From: an uncultured Clostridia bacterium | GTDB taxonomy: Bacteria; Bacillota; Clostridia; Christensenellales; CAG-917 | Assembly: GCA_946056785.1 (NCBI GenBank) | Contig: CAMGKS010000077.1 | Location: forward strand, 1 to 6,132 | Direction: 5' to 3' | DNA: 6,132 nt | Shown: positions 1 to 5,161 of the stretch, piece after piece | How the letters are laid out: the number at the start of each line of letters is the position of its first letter | Position numbering within the stretch: the stretch's first letter is position 1 | Notes under the pieces: model-generated | What the model was told of the DNA's origin: nothing | The model's database searches: none | What the model saw: only the letters and a program-made list of their open reading frames with translations | Program-made: the position numbers and the translations under genes

Positions 1-17
1 AAAATTATACAACAATA

Positions 18-46
18 TTAAAATCAAGTAAACTAAATGGAATACT
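18..46 (+). promoter_or_regulatory. weak candidate promoter upstream of the nucleotidyltransferase gene
   Basis: A TTAAAA hexamer (18-23) lies 17 bases before AATACT (41-46), which is preceded by TGG as in an extended -10 element. This would start transcription near position 53, about 20 bases before the ATG at 74. Each hexamer matches consensus at only 4 of 6 positions, and the region is so AT-rich that chance matches are expected. The gene could equally be read from a promoter outside the window. Confidence 0.2.
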
Positions 47-73
47 TTTGAAAAATCTTTTTAAACTAAAATT

Positions 74-775
74 ATGAAAGTATTAATTTTAGCCGGTGGA
101 AAGGGAGAAAGGTTAAGACCGATTACAAACGGTATACCTAAACCTATGGTGAGCATGGTCGGAACGCCGATTATAGAAATAATTATATCGAGGCTCGTAT
201 CGTACGGACTTAAAGATATAATTTTGACTTTGGGATATTTGGGAGATAAAATAAAAGAGTATATCGGCGACGGCAATAAGCTTGGAGCAAACGTAACGTA
301 TTTTTATGAAAACACGCCGCTCGGCACGGCGGGGGCGGTGAAGAACGCCGCTTCGGCTTTAAGCGACGATTTTCTTGTTGTATCGGGAGACGCTTATTTT
401 GAATTAGATTTCAACGAGTTGATTGCAAGGCATTATGCGTCGGGCGATATGGCGACTATCGTCGTCAAAGAGGTGGAAGACGCAAGAGGATACGGTCTTG
501 TAAAGTTATCGGGAGATAAGATAGTCAGATTTGTCGAGAAACCTGAAGAGAAGCAAAGCGGCATAGTGAACACGGGTATTTATGCTTTTAAAAAGGAAAT
601 AATCGATTATATTCCCGACGGGTTCTACGATTTCGGCAGAGATTTATTCCCCAGATTGATAGGAGAAATGAGCGCGTTTGTTTTAGACGGTTATTGGTCG
701 GATATTGGAACTTTAAAAAGCTATTACAAAACTAATCTTAAACTTGTCGAGGATATGCAGTACAGACTTTTCTGA
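74..775 (+). CDS. NDP-sugar pyrophosphorylase-type nucleotidyltransferase (single domain)
   Basis: The 233-residue protein joins a nucleoside triphosphate and a sugar 1-phosphate to give an NDP-sugar and pyrophosphate; it is expected in the cytoplasm, feeding cell-surface glycan synthesis. Visible motifs: the N-terminal loop GGKGERLRP (8-16) followed by PKP (22-24), the LGTAGAV loop (83-89), the metal-binding Asp in GDAYFELD (D106), the EKP motif with sugar-phosphate-binding Lys (K156), NTGIY (166-170), and the second metal-site Asp in YWSDIGT (D210). The pattern resembles mannose-1-phosphate guanylyltransferases and HddC-like heptose-phosphate guanylyltransferases; base and sugar specificity cannot be read from sequence. 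It stops right after the catalytic domain, lacking the left-handed beta-helix or phosphomannomutase modules of many relatives. The start is fixed by the Rossmann strand MKVLILAGG, yet no Shine-Dalgarno sequence precedes it. It stands apart from the downstream operon. Confidence 0.93.
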   Translation: MKVLILAGGKGERLRPITNGIPKPMVSMVGTPIIEIIISRLVSYGLKDIILTLGYLGDKIKEYIGDGNKLGANVTYFYENTPLGTAGAVKNAASALSDDFLVVSGDAYFELDFNELIARHYASGDMATIVVKEVEDARGYGLVKLSGDKIVRFVEKPEEKQSGIVNTGIYAFKKEIIDYIPDGFYDFGRDLFPRLIGEMSAFVLDGYWSDIGTLKSYYKTNLKLVEDMQYRLF

Positions 776-778
776 CAG

Positions 779-800
779 TCGCTTTAAAATCGCTTTATAA
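779..800 (+). repeat. tandem 11-bp duplication
   Basis: TCGCTTTAAAA (779-789) is followed directly by TCGCTTTATAA (790-800), differing at one base. It begins four bases after the stop codon at 775. It looks like a local slippage duplication; no function is visible. Confidence 0.6.
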
Positions 801-823
801 GACGCCCTGTTTATCTGAAATAA

Positions 824-868
824 AAAGTGAATTTTGCCAAAGTGAATTTCGCCAAAGTGAATTTCGCC
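824..868 (+). repeat. three tandem 15-bp repeats, with a degenerate fourth copy at 896-910
   Basis: The unit AAAGTGAATTTYGCC occurs three times head to tail (824-838, 839-853, 854-868); copy 1 differs from copies 2 and 3 by one base. A fourth copy at 896-910 matches the first at 13 of 15 positions, and its offset (72 bases) keeps the same reading frame. Read in that frame each unit encodes KVNFA (KLNFA in the fourth), ending at a TAG at 911-913. A GTG at 827 would give a 28-codon frame, but no ribosome binding site precedes it, so this is not called as a gene. With no unique spacers it is not a CRISPR array. Confidence 0.85.
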
Positions 869-919
869 CTTAAACGGAAGAAATCAAATTTAATTAAACT
901 GAATTTTGCTTAGTGCGTT

Positions 920-1017
920 TTAAAACCGATATGCCGCTATTTGTGCATACGATATTTGGGTATATAAAATTGAATTACGTTTCGTAATGCTTTTAATAGG
1001 TGATTAAAACCGCTATG
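920..1017 (+). repeat. separated 14-bp direct repeat
   Basis: TTAAAACCGATATG (920-933) and TTAAAACCGCTATG (1004-1017) match at 13 of 14 positions, 84 bases apart. The second copy overlaps the hairpins at 991-1009 and 1008-1027. The pair may be a remnant of duplication or a protein-binding site; neither can be told from sequence alone. Confidence 0.5.
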
Positions 1018-1027
1018 ATTTGCGGTT
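974..1027 (+). other. cluster of three small hairpins
   Basis: Three adjoining inverted repeats can fold on the RNA: ATTACG/CGTAAT with a TTT loop (974-988); TTTTAAT/ATTAAAA with loop AGGTG (991-1009); and AACCGC/GCGGTT with an 8-base loop (1008-1027). The last two share two bases, so they compete slightly at their boundary. The first two are AT-rich and individually weak. Clustering just before a terminator hairpin is what a small structured RNA or folded 3' UTR could look like, but short palindromes are common in AT-rich DNA. Confidence 0.35.
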
Positions 1028-1073
1028 AAAAATGTAACAGCCGACAATTTAAAAGATAACGGACTAAAAATCA

Positions 1074-1101
1074 GCCGACGCAAAGTCGGCGTTTTCCTTT
1101 T
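1074..1101 (+). terminator. intrinsic terminator, possibly bidirectional
   Basis: A perfect 6-bp GC-rich stem GCCGAC (1074-1079) with GTCGGC (1085-1090), loop GCAAA, is followed by GTTTTCCTTTT (1091-1101). On the opposite strand the same hairpin is followed by TGATTTTT, so it could also stop leftward transcription. It separates the upstream gene or region from the promoter at 1124-1152. A second copy of the left arm (CAGCCGAC at 1038-1045, identical to 1072-1079) could pair with the same right arm across a longer loop. Confidence 0.75.
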
Positions 1102-1123
1102 GAAACAAACTTAATGCATTTAA

Positions 1124-1152
1124 TTGTAAAATTAATTCGTTTGGTGTATAAT
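1124..1152 (+). promoter_or_regulatory. sigma-A-type promoter of the rnj operon
   Basis: TTGTAA (-35, 4 of 6 consensus bases, 1124-1129) and a perfect TATAAT (-10, 1147-1152) are separated by the optimal 17 bases. Predicted transcription start is about 1158-1160. That leaves a leader of only about 20 bases before the GTG at 1178 and 6-8 bases before the ATG at 1166. It follows the terminator directly, as expected for an independent transcription unit. Confidence 0.75.
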
Positions 1153-1167
1153 CTCATTATATAAAAT

Positions 1168-1172
1168 GGAGG
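1168..1172 (+). promoter_or_regulatory. Shine-Dalgarno GGAGG that decides the rnj start
   Basis: GGAGG ends 5 bases before the in-frame GTG at 1178, a spacing in line with the 5-7 bases seen for the three downstream genes. It overlaps the ATG at 1166, so it cannot serve that codon, and nothing upstream of 1166 resembles a ribosome binding site. An out-of-frame ATG at 1176 is only 3 bases away and opens a 6-codon frame. Confidence 0.8.
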
Positions 1173-1177
1173 ATAAT

Positions 1178-2815
1178 GTGGCGAAAAAACAAGTAAAGGT
1201 TATATTTTTAGGCGGCGTCGGAGAAATCGGAAAAAACATGACCGCTTTGGAATATGACAACGACATTATAATTATTGATTGCGGAGTGACTTTCCCCGAC
1301 GAATCGACGCCGGGAATCGACGCAATAATTCCCGATACTACTTATATTTTAGATAACATCGACAAAGTCAGAGGCATAATTTTAACGCACGGACACGAGG
1401 ACCATATAGGAGCGTTGGCATATCTTGCAGACGATATACAAGTTCCTATTTACGGAACGGCGCTTACGCTCGGAATTTTGGATCATAAACTTTCAATGAG
1501 ACGTGCGGAAGCCAATATGGTTACGGTTGAACCGGGCGATAAAATCAAATTAGGCGTGTTCGAATGCGAATTTATAAAAGTTGCCCATTCAATGGCGGGA
1601 GCATGCGCGTTAAGTATCGACACGCCCGTCGGTACGGTTTTCTTTACGGGCGATTTTAAAATCGATTCGACCCCTATAGACGGCAAACTGACGAACTTGC
1701 AAAGGATAGCCGAAATAGGAGCAAAGGGCGTTCTTTTGATGCTCGGCGAATCGACTAACGTAGAAAGAAAAGGACATTCGACTTCTGAGAAAGTAGTAGG
1801 CAGAACTCTTGATACGATTTTTAACAATAATCGTGACAGGCGTATTACGGTTGCGACTTTTGCGTCGAGCAATTATCGCGTACAGCAAATTTTGGACCTT
1901 GCCGAGAAGTATGACAGAAAAGTTATTTTGTCGGGCAGAAGCATGAAGATGATTGTCGAAGTTGCCGCAAGCGTCGGAGAGCTTAAAGTCCCTAAAAACA
2001 TAATAGTCGAAAGCGCCGGCAATCTGCCTTATTCGAGACAACTTATTATAGCAACGGGAACGCAGGGCGAGCCGATGAGTGCGTTGACAAGATTGTCGCA
2101 AGGAGAATTCAAAAAAATAGTTTTGGGAGAAAACGACCTTGTAGTTTTATCCAGTTCGCCTATACCCGGAAACGACAAGTACATTTACAGAGTTATAAAT
2201 AATTTGTTCAAGTGCGGTGCGGAAGTAATTTACGACGCAATGAACGACGTACACGTATCCGGGCACGCATACGAAGAAGAATTGAAAATAATGTTGTCAC
2301 TGGTTAAACCGAGATTTTTCCTTCCGGTTCACGGCGAATACCGTCATCAGGTAAAACACGCAATGCTGGCTCAGGCGTTAGGCGTTCCTAAAGCTAACAT
2401 TGCCATTCCCGAAATAGGTCAGGTTTACGGCTTTTCGGCTAAAGAAATGAAAAGACACTCAAACGTACCGTCGGGAGCAACGTTTGTTGACGGCGAAATG
2501 CTTGACGACGGAAAGAGTATCATAAACGAACGTAAACACCTTGCAGAAAACGGACTTATCGTTTTGTTGGTGTCAATCGATTTCAAAGCGGAAAAACTTT
2601 CCACTCCGTGCGATATTTTAGCCCGCGGATTCGAGGTTACGGCAGACGTGGCGGACGGAATTAAAACGCTTGTAGAAAAAACGGTATCTGAAATTAATTT
2701 CAGCGAGCTTGAAGACAGAGCGGAATTGCCGAGATTAATCAGAAAACCTATAAAAAATTACTTTGCAAAAAACAGACAGTTTCCTGTTATTATGCCGATA
2801 GTATTGGAGGATTGA
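1178..2815 (+). CDS. rnj: ribonuclease J (metallo-beta-lactamase / beta-CASP RNase)
   Basis: RNase J is a cytoplasmic zinc-dependent nuclease with 5'-3' exonuclease and endonuclease activity, central to mRNA decay and rRNA maturation in Firmicutes. The protein is 545 residues from GTG 1178, close to the usual length of about 550. In that numbering it shows GGVGEIGKN near 12-20, the metal-binding HGHEDH (71-76), AHSMAG with a further histidine, TGDFKID, the GESTNVERKG segment, and the beta-CASP stretch TFASSNYRVQQ and LSGRSMKM. Later come VHVSGHAYEEE and FLPVHGEYRH, the conserved C-terminal histidine motifs, and then the C-terminal domain from about 445. An ATG at 1166 would add four residues, but it overlaps the ribosome binding site, so GTG is preferred. 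It is first in the operon, downstream of its own promoter. Whether the product is the RnjA or RnjB paralogue cannot be told here. Confidence 0.96.
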   Translation: MAKKQVKVIFLGGVGEIGKNMTALEYDNDIIIIDCGVTFPDESTPGIDAIIPDTTYILDNIDKVRGIILTHGHEDHIGALAYLADDIQVPIYGTALTLGILDHKLSMRRAEANMVTVEPGDKIKLGVFECEFIKVAHSMAGACALSIDTPVGTVFFTGDFKIDSTPIDGKLTNLQRIAEIGAKGVLLMLGESTNVERKGHSTSEKVVGRTLDTIFNNNRDRRITVATFASSNYRVQQILDLAEKYDRKVILSGRSMKMIVEVAASVGELKVPKNIIVESAGNLPYSRQLIIATGTQGEPMSALTRLSQGEFKKIVLGENDLVVLSSSPIPGNDKYIYRVINNLFKCGAEVIYDAMNDVHVSGHAYEEELKIMLSLVKPRFFLPVHGEYRHQVKHAMLAQALGVPKANIAIPEIGQVYGFSAKEMKRHSNVPSGATFVDGEMLDDGKSIINERKHLAENGLIVLLVSIDFKAEKLSTPCDILARGFEVTADVADGIKTLVEKTVSEINFSELEDRAELPRLIRKPIKNYFAKNRQFPVIMPIVLED

Positions 2816-2816
2816 T

Positions 2817-3902
2817 ATGGGAGAGTTGAAAAATATTCCGTATATTCTTATTGTCACGTCAAAAGAAGAAAAAGGAATCGTTTCTTCGCAGATTAAAAAT
2901 TATTTCGACGATAAAAAATCTCATTACGTCGTTATTATGGACGAAGACGATTACGGCAAAAACGTAAAATGGCTTGGCGGTCTTAATAACTTGATAAACA
3001 AACTGCCTTCTTTAAAAGAACTCCGCAAAAAATGCGATAGCGGGAAACAAAAGAAAATCAAAGGCTACAGCCGCAGAATAAACAATGCGATAAAGAGATT
3101 TAAACCTACTGCAGTAGTTTGCCCGACAACGTACGGACTTCTTATTACGCTTGCCGCAAACGTCGACGGTTGTTTTAATACGCAGATAGTTTCGCTTTCG
3201 ACCGATTTCACGCTCGATAAAAACACCGTCGATTCAAAAGTGGATAAATACATAGTCGAAAATGAAGAAATAAAAGACGCATTGATAAGCAACGGCATAC
3301 CTAACACCGACGTGTTTACTTTGGGAATTCCGTTTTCGGCGACACCTATAAATCAAGAGGAGAAAACGGCATTAAAGGACAAATTAGGTTTGCGTGACGT
3401 TCCGACCGTATTTGTATGCGTAAACAACGGTTCGGAAAATTTGGAAGTGCTCGACATGCTTTTTGATCAGGGCGACATAATAAACGTCGTTGCTTACGTA
3501 GACGATAAAAAACTCTTGAACGAATTGAGAAAGAAAGTCGAAGCCAAATCTTGCGACAACGTTCAGTTGTTCGACAAATTAAACCTTTACGGCGATTATT
3601 TAAGCGTCAGCGATATTTTGATTACGAACTATGAGGCGGCAACCGTCAGCAAGGCGTTCTTGCTCGGTAAGGCCGTTATCGCTTTTGCCCCGAAGGGCGA
3701 AGTGCAAAAAAACGACGTAACATATTTAGAAGAAAACAAACTTATTGCTTATGCAAAGAGTTCGCAGGACGTAATTATAAAACTTTACGACGTGTTGCAG
3801 ACAGAACTTAACGTAGAACTTGTGAACAACGCCAAAAACAGAGTTAAAACAGGTCAACTTGCCGAAATATGCGAGTTCTTGGCCACTTTAGGAGCTGTTT
3901 AA
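2817..3902 (+). CDS. divergent GT28 / MGDG-synthase-like glycosyltransferase, possibly inactive
   Basis: The 361-residue protein follows the pattern of processive diacylglycerol glucosyltransferases (UgtP/MGDG synthase; MurG-like GT-B fold), compared from memory. Matching landmarks: ILIVTS at the start, RFKPTAVVCPT (94-104), a TDF in SLSTDFT (126-132), VDKYIVENEEIKDALISNGI (142-161), TLGIPF (168-173), NNGSENLEVLDML (203-215), SDILIT (265-270) and GEVQKN (294-299). Key sites look altered: the N-terminal GxGH loop reads EEKGI (17-21), with Ile for the catalytic His; the usual KPGG after SDxxIT is NYEA (271-274); the Glu of the TEA motif is Lys (K279). Residues 66-94 are very basic (12 Lys/Arg, 2 acidic). 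No signal peptide or transmembrane segment is evident. GGAGG (2806-2810), inside the last rnj codons, sits 6 bases before the ATG, which begins one base after the rnj stop. The fold is fairly sure; activity and role are unknown. Confidence 0.72.
   Translation: MGELKNIPYILIVTSKEEKGIVSSQIKNYFDDKKSHYVVIMDEDDYGKNVKWLGGLNNLINKLPSLKELRKKCDSGKQKKIKGYSRRINNAIKRFKPTAVVCPTTYGLLITLAANVDGCFNTQIVSLSTDFTLDKNTVDSKVDKYIVENEEIKDALISNGIPNTDVFTLGIPFSATPINQEEKTALKDKLGLRDVPTVFVCVNNGSENLEVLDMLFDQGDIINVVAYVDDKKLLNELRKKVEAKSCDNVQLFDKLNLYGDYLSVSDILITNYEAATVSKAFLLGKAVIAFAPKGEVQKNDVTYLEENKLIAYAKSSQDVIIKLYDVLQTELNVELVNNAKNRVKTGQLAEICEFLATLGAV
3890..3894 (+). promoter_or_regulatory. ribosome binding site that sets the DUF512 gene start at 3902
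   Basis: AGGAG lies 7 bases before the ATG at 3902, inside the last codons of the preceding gene. The open frame extends back to an ATG at 3869, but that would add 11 residues unlike the family's N-terminus and would ignore this site. Confidence 0.8.
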
Positions 3903-5161
3903 TGGCAAAGATAACCGCTTTATCCGTTGCAGGCAAAAAACAAGGACTCAGAACAGGCGATGAACTTTTGTCGTTCGACGGTTTTCCTTTTTGCGACGTT
4001 TTGGATATTTTATATTATGACGCTCATGAAAAATTCGATATCGTCATAAAAAGAAACGGTAAAGAAAAAACGGTACGCATAAAGAAAAAAGCCGAACAGT
4101 CTCTCGGAATAGAAATCGATGAAGAATTGTCTCCGATAAGGTGTAAAAACAAATGTAAGTTTTGTTTCGTCGACCAACTGCCGAAAGGAATGAGAGACGC
4201 ACTTTACGTTAAAGACGACGATTACAGATTTTCGTTTATCAGCGGCAGTTACGTCACTATGACAAACGTCGACGATGAAGATATAAAAAGGATTTTGCGG
4301 CTTAAACTCAGCCCGCTGTATATTTCCGTCCACGCTATGAACGATGAAATAAGAAAATCTCTTTTGCGTAATCCCGCAACGCTTAAGCTCAGGGAAATTT
4401 TGAAAACTCTTTCAGACGGCGGAATAAAAATGCATACTCAGCTTGTCGTTGTGCCAAACATTAACGACGGCGAAGTTATGCTCGATTCTATCGACCGTCT
4501 GCATGAAATCGAAGGCGTTTTATCGGTTGCAATCGTTCCGGTCGGACTTACTTCCCATAGAGACGGACTCGATTGTTTAAAACCTTTCGATAAAGAAGAG
4601 GCTTTAAAAACGATTGAACTTGTTGAAGATAGATACAATAAATACGGCGGTTTCTGTTTTGCTGCCGATGAAATGTATATTAAAGCCGAAAAGCCTATTC
4701 CCGATTATGAATATTATCAAGATTTTCCGCAGATAGAAAACGGCGTCGGACTCGTACGTGAGTTTTTGGAAAGCGTTGATATAAGTTTCGCTGAAACGGA
4801 AACGCTTAATATCGGAAAAAGAGTTTGCATGTTGACCGGAGTTTCCTTTGAACCGATTTTAAAAACCGTGGTCGGAAGAATCAAAGATAAACTCGGGTTG
4901 GACGTAACCGTCAAAGCAATCGAAAACGAATTTTTCGGAAAGACGGTTACCGTGTCGGGACTTATTACGGCGGGAGATATATTAAAACAAGCTCCAAGGG
5001 GTTATGACGCTTATACCGTTCCGTCGAATATGCTTAAAGAGTTCAGCACTTTGTTTTTGGATAACGTTTCGCTTTCGGAAGTGGAAAAAGAACTTGGGAA
5101 AGTTATTGTCGTAAACGAAACGGGAAATGATTTATTAGAAAAATTATCGGAGTTAAAATGA
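3902..5161 (+). CDS. DUF512-family protein with PDZ-like domain and radical-SAM-type cysteine motif
   Basis: From ATG 3902 the protein has 419 residues. The N-terminus is a PDZ-like segment (GLRTGDELLSFDG, 15-27). C81, C85 and C88 form a CX3CX2C motif, the signature of 4Fe-4S clusters in radical SAM enzymes, followed by FVDQLPKGMR. Further family landmarks are DDDYRFSFISGSY (105-117), SPLYISVHAMNDEIR, HTQLVVVPNINDG, VPVGLTSHRDGL, AADEMYIKA and FPQIENGVGLVREF, leading into the C-terminal DUF512 region. No member I know of has an established reaction, so substrate and product are not assigned. The start overlaps the previous stop by one base (TAATG) and the end overlaps der by four (ATGA), suggesting translational coupling. 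DUF512 genes directly before der are a recurring arrangement in Clostridia, from general knowledge. Confidence 0.9.
   Translation: MAKITALSVAGKKQGLRTGDELLSFDGFPFCDVLDILYYDAHEKFDIVIKRNGKEKTVRIKKKAEQSLGIEIDEELSPIRCKNKCKFCFVDQLPKGMRDALYVKDDDYRFSFISGSYVTMTNVDDEDIKRILRLKLSPLYISVHAMNDEIRKSLLRNPATLKLREILKTLSDGGIKMHTQLVVVPNINDGEVMLDSIDRLHEIEGVLSVAIVPVGLTSHRDGLDCLKPFDKEEALKTIELVEDRYNKYGGFCFAADEMYIKAEKPIPDYEYYQDFPQIENGVGLVREFLESVDISFAETETLNIGKRVCMLTGVSFEPILKTVVGRIKDKLGLDVTVKAIENEFFGKTVTVSGLITAGDILKQAPRGYDAYTVPSNMLKEFSTLFLDNVSLSEVEKELGKVIVVNETGNDLLEKLSELK

Larger units (their letters stand above)
776..1165 (+). other. 390-base repeat-rich intergenic region, no convincing gene
   Basis: No open frame here combines a start codon with a ribosome binding site. 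The stretch contains, in order: a tandem 11-bp duplication (779-800), three tandem 15-bp units (824-868) with a degenerate copy (896-910), a 14-bp direct repeat (920-933 and 1004-1017), small hairpins at 974-988, 991-1009 and 1008-1027, a terminator hairpin (1074-1090) and the promoter of the downstream operon. The terminator lies about 300 bases after the stop codon at 775. The upstream mRNA therefore either has a long structured 3' tail or the region encodes a separate small RNA. I do not recognise a known RNA family. Confidence 0.7.

Noticed and set aside
61..276. 71-codon open frame on the minus strand
   Set aside because: Antisense to the conserved N-terminus of the nucleotidyltransferase, no ribosome binding site and no recognisable protein pattern.
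824..910. CRISPR-like array
   Set aside because: The first three units are contiguous with no spacers, only 15 bp long, and no cas gene is nearby.
931..987. 18-codon open frame in the spacer (MPLFVHTIFGYIKLNYVS)
   Set aside because: No ribosome binding site, very short, and it runs into a hairpin; compatible with chance.
1100..1177. Riboswitch or T-box leader before rnj
   Set aside because: The promoter at 1124-1152 leaves a leader of about 20 bases, too short for a riboswitch; the upstream hairpins precede the promoter.
1483..2101. Two minus-strand open frames (129 and 163 codons) inside rnj
   Set aside because: They lie opposite strongly conserved RNase J motifs and look like codon-bias shadows; no family resemblance.
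3065..3307. 80-codon minus-strand frame inside the GT28-like gene
   Set aside because: Shadow of the coding frame; low-complexity Ser/Leu/Ile composition typical of antisense translation.
3869..3901. Upstream ATG extending the DUF512 protein by 11 residues
   Set aside because: It overlaps the preceding gene by 34 bases and has no ribosome binding site, while ATG 3902 has AGGAG at 7 bases and starts at the family-like MAKITALSV.
4010..4914. Minus-strand frames of 107, 66 and 65 codons inside the DUF512 gene
   Set aside because: Antisense to conserved DUF512 motifs; no start signals or known domains.
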